From: Arbacia lixula
Taxonomy: Eukaryota > Echinodermata > Echinoidea > Arbacioida > Arbaciidae
Length of the DNA stretch: 64,000 bases
Direction of reading: 5' to 3'
Assembly (NCBI GenBank): GCA_963669155.1
Contig: OZ022577.1
Span: 11,651,395 to 11,715,394 of the forward strand
The translations under genes were made by a program, and so were the position numbers. The notes beneath the pieces were generated by a model. The model had not been told where the DNA came from. It saw nothing but the letters and a program-made list of their open reading frames with translations, and made no database searches. Position 1 is the stretch's first letter, and the number at the start of each line of letters is the position of its first letter. Positions 12,601-24,100 of the stretch are shown here, piece by piece.

Positions 12601-15600
12601 CTTAGAGCTACTTCACCAATACCCTTACTAAATGATATAAAGTGAACAAGGAATGTGCAGCTGATATAGATATGGCAGAAGATTTTAAGTGCTATTTTTC
12701 TTCAAATGTCACGTGAGTCACGGTGGAATGACTGCCATGTACTACCTATGTAACAAATATTAATTACTTTCGTTCAATTAGGAAAATGATCCACTTTTTC
12801 ATTTTATCTAAAGCTATGAGAGATGCAGAGCTGACATGAAGTATTATTTTGTCATATCATAAATGACTCTGTTTTTCTCAATTCTACAATTGGCATCTTT
12901 TAGGGAGGGGGCCAAAGGTTTGTATCTTTGGTTATGTAGCATGCATTACTGACCTTTCCCATGACACTGGGGATGTTGAGTGCATTGGTAGCGAAGCCCA
13001 TGCCGAACGTGATGGCGTCTTCCTGACCAACAAACTCTGCAGTACGCTTCTCCAGCTCCTCGTGCAAAGCCAAGTTACCTACGAAGAACAAAGCATTGTA
13101 GCTGACAACAAACACGTTGGGATTCTTTCCACTTAATTAAAACAAACAATATATTTTTGCATGGTCATGTCTCACATCTTTTGCTGAGATTTGATTTGGT
13201 GTAAATTTTGCATCGTTTCAGGTAGGTACATGTAGTGGTGGTAGAAAATGCAAAGAATAGTATTCACCCTTTTTTTCTGGTTGCTGACTGGCCATTTAGA
13301 ATTGTCACATTTTATTTCATTTTGATTTGGTAATTTGTTGCATTCATTCTTCAGGATGTGACATGCAGCAATTTCATTCCTGATGAATGTATACATAATG
13401 ATGATAGTGGTAATTATGAAAATAATGGTAACAATAAATGTAATTCTAAAAGTGATGACGATAACTGTAGTAGAAATAACAATAACAACAACAGAAGAAA
13501 GTTGTCCATCATTTCTGATTTCATATCACTAGTAATATTTGAAAATTGCACTGATTTCTAAAGAGCACTCATGTTTCTCTACCTCTCTAATCTAAAACGA
13601 ACACAGAGATGAGCTTTAGTTCCCATCGTAAACTCAGTTACTTCATTCACCTAATTCTTGTCTTGAGCTGCAAACTCCACTGCCATAGCGACGAGTGGAT
13701 ACCTCAACTGCATCTGTCCTTGGTCCATGGTTTTCTGCAAACCCCAGATAGTTATATGATCCAATGTTGAGCACCTTTCTCTTCGTACCAGTTAACCTAC
13801 GTTGATAAAAAAAAGAGAACACAAGGCATTAGCAATATTGTGTCTCGCCCACTTGCGAAAATAACCAGAAATATCGCGATCTCCGTTGCTACGCAAAAGA
13901 ATTGTATCCCTGGCTGATTGTGAAGCCTTCACCAAGAGTCTTGCAAGTAAACTTTAATGTATGACCTCAAATGACCTTTGACCTTATCATGTGACCTCTT
14001 ACAGCACAATAACATGCAGGTGCCCCCAGTGCATCCATCATCCAAGTTTGATTGCCATTGTAGCAACATGTGATGAGTTATGTGTGATAAGAGAGTCTTG
14101 CAAGTAAACTTCAACGTATGACCTCAAATGACCTTTGACCTTATCCTGTGACCTCCAACGGTACCATAACATGAAGGTACCCCCAGTGCATCTATGACCC
14201 AAGTTAGGTTGTAATCCAAGCAACCTATGTGAAGTTATTTGTCAAAAGAGAGTCTTGTAGGTAAACTTTAACATATGACCTCAAATGACCTTTGACCTTA
14301 TCCTGTGACCTCCAACGGCACCATAACATGAAGGTACCCCCAGTGCATCTATGACCCAAGTTAGGTTGTAATCCAAGCAACCCATGTGAAGTTATTTGTC
14401 AAAAGAGAGTCTTGCAGGTAAACTTTAACATTTGTGACGGACGACGGACGACGGACGACGGACGACGGACGGACGACGGACGGACGACGGACGGACGACG
14501 GACGGACGCCATTTGGATCCCTTAGTCTCGCCTTCACCTCCGGTGGGCGAGACAAAAATTGGACCAATTGTGAAGAGAATGTATACAGGAACAACACATG
14601 ATATATGTAATCCTATGCACTGATCACTGTAAGCGACAATTATCTGACTTACAAGATCTTCTCCCTCAATACTAGCCTAGGTTCTAGGCATGTAGACTAA
14701 GCTCTGTAATTATGACTAAGTCTGGAGACATAGACTAGGTAAGCATGAACGACATCTGCACTGATACTTATAAGCTACAATGGAAGCTCATCTGATAGGC
14801 ACTGGTCAATGGTAGTATGCACCGATGTGCACATCACCAGAGATGCAACCTTTGCCCCCAAAGAATCATACTTTAAAGTCCAACAAATCATATTTTGCAA
14901 AAATCAGAGCCATAACTTGAAAAGAAATTGTAGGCATACACCCAGTCATAAGAATAGCATGCTCCATTCTATAAATGAATGAAAAATTAAGTAATTTCTT
15001 TTCATTCATTAGCAGGATGGAGCACAGTTTATACTGGGCTTATGCCTAAACTTTCTTTTCAAGATTGAAATAACCCCAGACAGCTCTTTAGCTGAGAGCC
15101 ATATTGTTTTGATTTATATTTTTTCTTGTACTAAATCACTTTTAACTTGTGCTAATTGCTACTTTGCTACTTTGACTAAACAGCAATGATACAAGTTTAT
15201 CTCTCTTAGTATACCATGGAGTGTTTCACAGGGTATCTTCACACCATAAAAATTCCAGGGCTTACCCCTAACGGTGGCCCAAGGGCCCAATGGCCACCTG
15301 AAACACTGCCGGGCCACCTGAAATGATCGCATCAGTGACCAATTGCTCCTCACTCATAGTCTGTGCCACCTCATGATCAAGGTGCCACCTTACATAAGAG
15401 TTAAGGACAAGTCCTGCATTTATAACCTACTTGAAAGACCAGTAGTAGTCGTCACTGTATCGTTCCATCAAGTCAAACTCCGCACCGGCCATGCTAGCGA
15501 TGGGTACGTTCCAGTTGTCACGTACTTTGCGGTACATGTGGCGTGTGAAGAAGCTGTCAAAATCCTGGTACAGCGGTGGAAACGACTGCAGACCATACAT

Positions 15601-18600
15601 AAAAGGGGATGTTAAATAGTTTTGATATACTGATGAGCTCGGAAAAAACAGAATCATTGATTTTCAATGTACAAACACATAATGTTTATGTTTTCATTAC
15701 CTTGGAATAACACAATTTTAAAGATGGCATTGGGATCCTTGATACAGAAATATTTTACGATTCACATATTTAATTAGTTTTTAGACTAGCTATAAGCCGA
15801 GAAAGGACAAAACATATGTTTCATAGCAGCCACTTTTCTTTTCATTTATTCTTCACATAGTATACAATATATATACAAATATCCATTTAAATTTTAAAAT
15901 AACTTCCAAACACACATTTCAAGTATTAGCATAACAACAGAACATAAGTAAGCAAAAGCTAGAAAATATAGTAGTTTGAAATACAGAATATATAAGATTG
16001 AGAAATAGTTTTACTAAAAAAAAAAAAATGACAACCAAATTTTGTAATAAATGAGCCTGAATGTATGGGACCGTTGTGTTTTCTGTGCCATACCTTTAGT
16101 CGTGGACTCTCTTTGGCAGCCAAGTCCTTCGTGACACCAAACCACTGGATTATATCCGTGATGTAGCCCACGAGGGCCAGGATGATGTAACTGAAATAAC
16201 ACACGAATGCTGTCAGAAGGGTGACTTCCTCAAAGGACTCCTTGAAATCATACACAGTGTCCTGCATGAACAAACGGGTCAAAAGTAAATAGAACACAAC
16301 TTGTTAGTCCGCTGCCATTTGGGCTATCATAACAAACTTGGATTTCCAAGGTCATGTATGAAGAATTACTTTTCACCACTGGAAATAATTATGGACAAAT
16401 TTAAGAACTGTTGGAAGGCATAGTAAGGAATGTATAAAGATACACTGTAACGTGTGTAACAATAATATGAGAATGAATAAAAGAACACATAGCAGATGAC
16501 TCAGAGAAGCAATAGCATATATGGCATCGTGGGTGAATTGTTTGAGCAATTTGTAGATCAAAGAACTAGTTTGAGCATGCAGACATTCTAAATTGTTCAA
16601 GTGTTCTTTCTTTTCACTTTTTAGATATCTTATGTTTAATTTAGATGTCTATATAGTCTACTGTTGTAAATGTATCAAAGTATGCATGATATATTGACCA
16701 CAAATTATTAAAAGATATTCAATAAAAGCATGACACGTTTGCACGATTACGAGAGAATTGAGTACCAGTAGATCTAAGCCTTAGTCTAAGATTACAGATC
16801 TAGTAATATTCTACATTTAATTGATTCATCAAAGTGTACATTTTTTCGTAAAAACTTGTTATTTTACGTCAAGCCACAGAAATGTTTTCAGCTTATACTG
16901 ACTAGTCTAGTCTCTAGATCTATTTCTTCCCACATTTCAAGAAATTGTCAACATCTTCATCCAATATTTCAATGCAGGGTTGAACTGTGATGCCAATGTA
17001 GGTACATGAGATGTCCGTGCGCACGCTATTGCGAAACTGTTCCAAATTGCATTTATGTTTTGTACCAGGGTTGATGTTGTGCGGGAGGGTGCTACCCTTA
17101 CAAAAGCAATTGCTGTTCTCGTATTTGAATGCCAATATGTACAAAGTAGGTATCAGCAAAGACGTGAGACCTTGAACTATACTGTGTGCAAAAAAAAATT
17201 ACCAGTAGTTGTTTTACATGAGCCAGTACAACAATGAAAATGTTTGGTCATTGGAATCGTGATTATATTTCATGAAGGAAAGTGATAATATTTATTTCAA
17301 TTATATAAATATCGATTTTGATTAATACACATTTTGAAATCTTGATAAAAATCTATCGTCGCACAATACTTTTTTTTAACTCCATTTTTTCCATGTCAGT
17401 ACTATGCGTACATGTGTACACGTTAGCTAACCCGCTGCTTCACGGTGGAGCTCCCGGGTTGGCTAAAGTTGTAGCCCTGGGACGGGTATTATGCACTTTA
17501 CCGACTTGCCTTAGCAACGAGTTTAAGGTTTGGGGCCAGAGGCCTCCTTATAAAGGATTTGAGCCCGGTAGGGCTCAAAATCGGGAAAAACGGCAGGTTT
17601 GGGGCCTCAAAAGTGGAAAAAACGGTTCCACAGCAAAACAAACCCTCCTCTACTACAGCTTTAGCTGTAGTAGGTTTGAAAAATCAGCCCACGACAACAA
17701 TTATTTTAATTAATGAGGAGCTAAAAACATTATTTGTGAATGAGAGTCCGGAACTATTTTCAGGTTAAAAAACGTGAAAAATAATCAAAGTCCAAAGTTT
17801 ACACGTGAGTCTATGGAGCTTGGCATCAGCGCGTCTATGACAAGCGTACTACGCGCGCAATGGACACTTTTTTCCATTGTAGTTGACTGCGATTGCACGC
17901 TATGCGCGCTATGTTTTCCATTGCATTGACTCCCGTGTTAAAGACCTATAAGGAAGCTGCCAGCAGTTAACTGTATACTAAACGGCAGTTCGAGAATCGT
18001 AGCGATCGTCCAGGAAATCATGTTGTTATGGTGAAATTGTGTTGTCGTTTATTGCAATTGGATCACGTCGATGAGTATCGCGGAGAGAACAATGTTTGAG
18101 GATAACTTGTGGGATCATTTTGCTTTTTGTTCTAGTGGTTTTTAACCGTCGGAGAGGAGATAATGAATTGGATAATTGATTGGATTTGGATGTGTGAAAG
18201 ACGGATTTACAATTAAAGGTAAATGAATCTTTAAAAAAAACCTCGACCTAGGCATAACCCTAACCCTAAACCTAAGACCTAGAATAGGCTATCCTAACCC
18301 TAATTTTAAGGTATTTAGGACAGTTTGTACATTAGAATCTTAAGGAACTAGGTGTTTCAGCGGATGGATATCGTCGCCCAAAACACTCTGGATACTAGCG
18401 AGTCGCTGTAGAAACCCATGGCAATCGTACCTCGACCTAAAACTTGTAGGGACCCAATCACTCAAGTCAGTTCACATCGGGGATTGATCTAGATGACGTC
18501 AGGCACTCGTTGCTAACCTTCTTAACCTCGTTGCTAGAGGTGGGACTCAAGTCGGTAAAGTGCATAATACCCCCTGGGACTGCTCCCGCGCAGCTCACTG

Positions 18601-19419
18601 CGTGAGCGGGCTGGTTGCGGTAAGGTAACGTGTACACTTACTGACATGGAAAATGGCGGAGATTAGAAAGAGTATTTCGCAACGATAAATTTTCATCAAG
18701 ATTTCAAAATGTGTTAAGCATCAATCAAATCAATTTTCATACCAATGAAATAAATTTTATCACTTCCCTAGGAATGTTATGTCATTTTTAAGGTCGGTTT
18801 GGATCTATGTTTGTCACATCATTTTTATATGTCCTCTTTATACTGTACAATTTCCGTTATCAAAAAAGCACTGTCTTGTGATTTTTAAAATGCTGCAATT
18901 TCTTCAATAACAATGAGATTTGAATAATGAAAAAAATACTGCACTTGTCAGTTGATACCAAAATTCGTCAAGAATTAATCGAATTGAAATTTTCATTTCA
19001 CATTCCTAGCCAATGTCAATCAGTTATAATTACTATAGTGTCTGTTCCAAATGAGATGTTTCTATCGTTATAACTATCTTTAACTTAGTTAACACTAAAC
19101 TAACAGCCAACATGCAGATAAATAGGCACTGCTGGAATCATGGCAGACAGGCAGAGGAAAAGCCGATTTGCACGCCAGCCGCCAGCCGTCGACGCATTAG
19201 ATCCGTAGTGTACGGATGTGATCAACCACTAGTTACTCGGTAATTGGGTGTGCCGTAGGCGTAGCAACTAGAACGAACCTTGTCCTTAGACTTTTCGTCT
19301 GATGTCAGGTGAACCCCATTAGATTTGTGATGTCCATTAGTGTAGGCCACACTTCCATTTTTCCTCAAATCATGGTTGCCTTTCCCGAATGGGGTGCCGT
19401 TTCTGCGATAGAGAGCCAT
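2937..19419 (-). CDS. SPTLC2: Serine palmitoyltransferase, long-chain base subunit 2 (complete, 12 exons)
   Basis: PLP-dependent subunit of the ER enzyme that condenses L-serine with palmitoyl-CoA, the first step of sphingolipid synthesis. Exons in transcript order: 19279-19419, 16094-16261, 15431-15585, 13651-13796, 12954-13078, 10915-11008, 9953-10058, 7749-7968, 6603-6729, 4780-4915, 3902-4031, 2937-3032. All junctions are GT-AG and phases agree. The sum is 1644 bp, giving 547 aa plus stop, against about 562 aa in human. The N-terminal membrane segment is near residues 61-82. The PLP-binding site has DEAHSIG (Asp337, His340) and GTFTKSFG with Lys372 as the Schiff-base lysine. The tail ends [17 protein letters not shown] and is shorter than in vertebrates. 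The start is the first ATG of exon 1, in frame with exon 2. The gene must pair with SPTLC1, which is not in this window. The assignment is secure; UTR limits are unknown. Confidence 0.96.
6849..6924. mobile_element. 76-bp micro-MITE
   Basis: Terminal inverted repeats of 18 bp at 6849-6866 (CTGTCGTATACAGAGTTG) and 6907-6924 pair with about three mismatches. The element interrupts an otherwise recognisable duplicate of SPTLC2 exon 9, which defines its limits independently. It has no coding capacity. Confidence 0.65.
7068..7632. mobile_element. MITE with TA target duplication and long poly-C tract
   Basis: Termini CCCTTTTTACATTGG and CCAGTGTAAAAAGGG are inverted repeats, each flanked by TA, as expected of Tc1/mariner-type insertion. 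The interior repeats the word 'ttagccc' and includes an uninterrupted C run at about 7554-7580. It has no transposase ORF. It splits the pseudo-exon 8 copy, so it inserted after the exon duplication. Confidence 0.75.
7749..7968 (-). CDS. SPTLC2: SPTLC2 exon 8, active-site exon
   Basis: This 220-bp exon covers residues 312-384. It holds the aminotransferase class II core: the strand before DEAHSIG, the [13 protein letters not shown] loop, and the catalytic lysine in [13 protein letters not shown]. Its first codon is split with exon 7 (AG at the donor, C at the acceptor), which settles the junction. A decayed second copy of the exon lies about 700 bp further along in the downstream intron (see 6806-7670). 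Confidence 0.95.
9635..9917 (-). repeat. Polypyrimidine/polypurine microsatellite next to SPTLC2 exon 7
   Basis: (CT)n, (CCGT)n and (CCCT)n blocks run without a break for about 280 bp on the plus strand. The SPTLC2 transcript therefore carries a pure purine tract (GA, GACG, GGGA), starting about 36 nt after the exon 7 donor. Long serine/proline-rich ORFs through it are low-complexity artefacts. Mirror-repeat tracts of this kind can form triplex DNA. Confidence 0.9.
11099..11650. mobile_element. piggyBac-like MITE (TTAA target site)
   Basis: TTAA at 11099-11102 and again at 11647-11650 flank inverted termini AGGTGATATTCATAG and CTATGAATATCACCT. The TTAA duplication points to a piggyBac-family transposase acting in trans. 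The interior (about 540 bp) holds no transposase. It lies in SPTLC2 intron 5. Confidence 0.75.
11962..12731. repeat. Regularly spaced 15-bp box, consensus TGTCACGNGAGTCAC
   Basis: Six copies start at 11962, 11988, 12173, 12343, 12538 and 12717. Steps after the second are 185, 170, 195 and 179 bp. The box is conserved at most positions, while the sequence between boxes is not obviously repeated. Two copies contain the E-box CACGTG. It lies in SPTLC2 intron 5. It may be a very old satellite of which only one box is preserved, or a periodic protein-binding array. Confidence 0.7.
13822..14555 (-). mobile_element. Helentron/HINE-like non-autonomous element in SPTLC2 intron 3
   Basis: Read on the minus strand, the order is: a 5' inverted-repeat end GTCTCGCCCACC, a (GTCC/GTC)n microsatellite, and about three tandem copies of a 155-bp unit. 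A subterminal GTGGGCGAGAC then matches the 5' end, and the element closes in CTTG. This order (5' repeat, microsatellite, tandem core, 3' subterminal repeat) is that of Helentron-associated elements. Each core unit carries TGACCTTTGACCT, a perfect DR1 of AGGTCA half-sites (13972, 14129, 14286). The 3' end lies 25 bp from the exon 4 acceptor. Confidence 0.65.
14916..15063. repeat. Snap-back hairpin, about 65-70 bp arms
   Basis: Arms 14916-14985 and 14999-15063 are inverted copies with small differences. Both contain CTTGAAAAGAAA at the outer end and ATGAATGAAAA at the inner end, around a 13-bp spacer. The hairpin lies in SPTLC2 intron 3. It is a probable MITE with no coding content. Confidence 0.8.
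17275..18770. mobile_element. Fold-back element with arms of about 230 bp
   Basis: The left arm (17275-17508) and right arm (18548-18770) are imperfect inverted copies over their whole length. Shared stretches include ACACATTTTGAAATCTTGAT, CCATGTCAGTA and TATTATGCACTTTACCGACT. The 1.04-kb interior is non-coding and holds a short run of CCCTAA-type telomere-like repeats (18257-18302). It sits in SPTLC2 intron 1. ORFs across it are not convincing. Confidence 0.8.
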
Positions 19420-20414
19420 CTTTGGTTAAATGCTTCCACTCCAAGTCCAACCGCTCATCGGGTCATTGAAGGAGACCATTAACTAACTTGTATCACATAT
19501 AGCACGCTGACGCAAATTTAGAGGGCATTAATGCATACATACGCTCGAGTACGTACGCATCCAATCTACGGAAAACTATCGTACACCGGGCGATACGTTG
19601 TGCTATACTATCTACAGCCACACAGTGTATATGTAAACACATGAGCCGAGTTATGCAAAGGTTGCGGTTCATTGATCATCAAGTCTCCTTTCCGGGCAAT
19701 TTCGTCATACCTCTTTTGGTAAATGAACAACTTCGTCTTCGGTTAAATCATGCGTGGTTATAATTATACATAGATATCCATGGTTGAACATCATTCCCAC
19801 TCATTCCTTGGACCTGCCCTATTACGTGATCGTTCACAACGTATTTGCAATTACACAAATTAAAAAAAAAGCAAGATATGCTGCTACATGATGTGGGGTG
19901 GGGTGAGGGGGGGGGGGGGAGGGGAGGGGGAGAGGTTAGGGGCCACATTTATTTCCTTTTCTTCTTCTCTTTTATACACACACAGTACAGCTGAGGATGT
20001 ATGATTTTACATTGACAGTCCAGGCATTAGAGGGGTATAGGAATAACTGGATCAGGGCACTCTCAATCAAAATTATACCCCCGAATAGAAGGGCATTCAG
20101 AGCAGCCAGATGCATTCTCAGTGGACCCAATATGGAGACTGAATGTTTGGTTTAGTGGACGGGCCGGGTGTTAATGAGGGGACCCAGCTGGGGAAAACTC
20201 AAAGATGTGTTCCAAATGTACATGTTTGAAGAAAAAAAATACATGCAGCCTTCCCAGTACGGCACATCGATCAGCACCCCCATCCCCATGAATACAACAT
20301 ATCCATTGTACATGTATACACAAATTACCGCACACACATCTTACACAAAGTCATATGCACCGGCCCACACACAGACACATACATATACAACCACAGAGAC
20401 ACACAAACGCGCAC

Positions 20415-20453
<39 letters not shown>

Positions 20454-21100
20454 CACACATTTTTTTATATCTAATAAACCTTCACAAATACCAAAAAGTT
20501 AACATTTACACACATGCAACGCTCAAACACACACATACACATGCACGCACACCACACTCGTGCAAAATAGCAATTATGTCTGGTTTCACAGACTACGCCC
20601 AACCCCCACATGATGGCCGCTCATCACTTGCTGGCCTATAGCCTCTTGTCGAGACCCTGGCGGCTGCTTCCCGACCGATGCGAGCTAGCCTTCCTCGCTT
20701 CGCTCGGGAGCAGCCACCAGGGCATTAACGCGAGGCTATTGCTAACCAGACATCAATACATAAAGTTGTTTACTTACAGACTCGGGTCATCTCCACGCAC
20801 ACCTGACACCACGCATGCAGCTCCACAGCCCCAAAACACCTCTCTCAGTCAATGCTAGCTATGGAGGAGTTCTCAACCGACTTATTTGTCCCACATTTTA
20901 TCATTCCCATACACGTAACACATAGACCACCAGTTCAGCTAAGCTAAATGTCGAGATGACGACTGGAGTGGGATATTAAAAGCACCACATTGCAGATGAA
21001 TTTACCTAATGTTTATGTGTTCAATTATCACGTCATGAAATTAAAAAATTGTGCTACTGTTCATATACACAGTTACCACACTTGGAAGTAAATAATCAGA
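19420..21100. other. SPTLC2 upstream region, repeats only
   Basis: Upstream of the SPTLC2 start codon, which lies at 19419-19417. The promoter and 5'UTR should be here, but I see no distinctive TATA box or other decisive element. A G-rich run lies near 19905-19935. A (CA)n tract with related ACAC-rich sequence covers 20320-20560. A GC-rich hairpin lies at about 20638-20745; its inner arms, ccctggcggctgc and gcagccaccaggg, pair. No gene is recognised. Confidence 0.5.
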
Positions 21101-24100
21101 CTGGGAGGAATGTGATCAAGACATATTTTATTTGTACTTTAGAGATTTACATAATTATATTACATTGAAATATTCACAAGAGATGCAAAGATGATAAAGG
21201 AGCGATTAATATACATTATCATTTCTGTACATAATATACCTTAGTTTCATATTTCACATCTGACAATATTCAGGCATAATGCCCTCCTTGTTGTCAAGTA
21301 CACAAAGTTTCATATCATAAAATGTTTTTCAAGCGGTTTGTTTATAACTGATAGAACGAAGACTCGAGTTCAAGTCACAACCTTTTTACTCAAGCCCACT
21401 TGAACATCATCTGACTGACACATATATGCAGGAATATGTCCAGTTTGAAATATTTGTACATTTCTTGAATGTCAATTCAAATCATCATAATGATGAAAGC
21501 GCAAGCAAGAATCTATCATCCATGTTCTAATTTTGTAATAACCTTTTTTCATTTCCTTGGTCTTAGAATCTTCGACTATTATTAAAAAGGGACAATACAT
21601 ATATCATTGCAGGTAAGCATAACCGGTACACAAAAGCAGGCTAACTCATGACTGATTCAATCCTCTTCATTATACAGAAGTACATCAAAAAAACAAATGA
21701 CATGTGACCATTTTCTGTAAATTGAATTTGTTCAAACCATCACATGCTATCCATGCACAGCTCAGCCATATTTGGATTGTGTTTGAATTCATGTCTGCTT
21801 CCATTCTAGTGTACGAGTGTAAGAGACCGTTAGCGGACATGTCTGCCAACAAAATCTGGATGTCATTGCATGATGCACGATGGGACAACTTAATTTCCCC
21901 TATATGCCCAATGGAAAATTATTTACATGGTTGCGTTAAAGGTAAACGTATCAGTAAGCCACCTACATTATATATTGATACTCTACAAACAGATAAAAGG
22001 AAACATGCAAAAGCAAAGTGCATACTTATCCAAAAGCTAGATCAACATCCTACACTGGAGCTACTGCAATACCAAAAACAAGAAAGGAATTCTTATCAGA
22101 TTCAATGCAAGAAACCATGGAATCGTCTAATCTATGTCTCAGCTCTTGTTTCTCACATTCATTCATGTTGTTGCAAACATTAGGGCAAATGGAACTGAAG
22201 CACTCACAGGCTAGAACATTCACTGTTAAACATTCACTTAAGATTTTGACAAATACTCCTTCTTCTGTTTCCTTATTGTGATGAATTCATTACAAATGTA
22301 TTTTTTAAAACAAAAACACATTCAATGAAATTGTATTTCTCAAAACGTTGTGACCACAAATACACTAAATTTGTGTTTCTGCAATTATGTGAAATAATAT
22401 CACATGAATGACAAGAGCAAGGGGTAAAGATCAAAACACATATTAAGCCTTTAGTTTATTTATCTTTCATGTTTCTGGAATCAAATATTGTACACATGTT
22501 CAATCAATCTATGAGATATGGAAAATTCAATTACCCAGTACAGCCATTTTGGTAGTAAAATGTTCCTTGCATTTAACTACAGGAACAGTAACAAAAAATA
22601 ATAAAATAACATTACATCATATGCCTGAAGTCACAATACATGTGAAAAGGCAAGAAAACATAGTCACAAATTTTTAGGTTTCATCTCTAGTAAAACTGAA
22701 GCTAATTGTATATCAACTGCTATTATGATGATCAAAAAGTTTTCTTAGAATCACTAAATAATATACTAACATAAATGATGACACAAGTCCGAGAATTTCA
22801 ACATATTACATGCAGTTCAAGCAACATTGAGATATAATCTGCAAGCAATTAATATCAAGGCTGTATAAAAATAAAGTTGCTTTTATATCACAAGCTGAAG
22901 TAATTTCTTTTCTATCTATCTTTATTAAATAAGCTCATTTTGTTCATGCATTATGCAATAATATGCTGATTACTTGACAGTTTAATGTTGATTAGTATTT
23001 CATATTTACCTGCTGCATTTTCATGATAACCTGTCAACTTTTTGAATAAATAAATATCTGCACATGAAACTTATTAAGTGTGTATAGACCAATTTTACGG
23101 AGAAATCAAGTGTTTTACAACCTAGATACTGTGACTAGTTTATTCAATGCATGATATTTTCAAACCACACACAGCAATTCTCCACCTAAGAAGAAGCATA
23201 AACATACCATATCATATTTTCAAACATTAATTTGAATAATCAGATACAGATAGACAACACTAATATCTATCAAGTATGAGGATTAAAACTGTATGGAAGT
23301 AGATATCTATAGTATATCCCGTCAAAATAAACTGACAATTTAAAACACATAACAGGAGTATATCAATAAACTTGTGAAGACTTGCTGTAAAGCATGGTAT
23401 TAGGAACGTGTTTCACTTTAGATGTGTTTCCCTGTAAATAATACAGAATTTTATTGTGAAGTTCCCTTGTTAGTGCATGGCCTTGTGAACTATCCCACTC
23501 TCAAGCAGTATCACATCACTTGCACGGTCTAGACCCAGCGCCAATATTGTGCAGGGGGCAAGGAATACTCCACAGGGAATGAAGATGGTGCACATATGTG
23601 TAAATGATACATTCTTGCATCCAGTGACCAGGGCTAAAATTGTAAAATTTCTCTCAATAGTCTCCAGACTGCGATAAGTGACAGAACCTAAACACCATTA
23701 TAACAGAAAACAAAAATTAATACATATACAGAATTAATTTCATGCTGTCATGAAAACTGCAAAATATAATTGTGTAAATCTTAAAGTGGAATGTCTTTCA
23801 GTGTTAAACACTGCAGGTTATCAAAACAAGTCACCTTTACTACATGCAACATATTACTGATTATTGTACATGTAGTGAACACTGTTGCAAATATGCTCAT
23901 TGATTGATTCATAATTTGCCAGAATGAATACAATAATTGTTATAGTGTACAATGTCAATGATAAGCTAACTGAGTGTTTTTAATGAATTTGTTTCCTTAT
24001 TTCAACAGAAATTAATAATCCGATTAACATTGAACAACTGCATCACTGCTCTATAGCAAGAAAATACACAGCAGTTTTGCAATTTACTATTAGACATGCA

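Noticed and set aside
20168..20641. 157-codon His/Thr-rich ORF
   Set aside because: It is driven by the CA-repeat tract at 20320-20560.
21704..22183. 159-codon plus-strand ORF
   Set aside because: No recognisable domain, AT-rich ordinary composition, and it overlaps a likely extended 3'UTR on the other strand. Probably a chance ORF.
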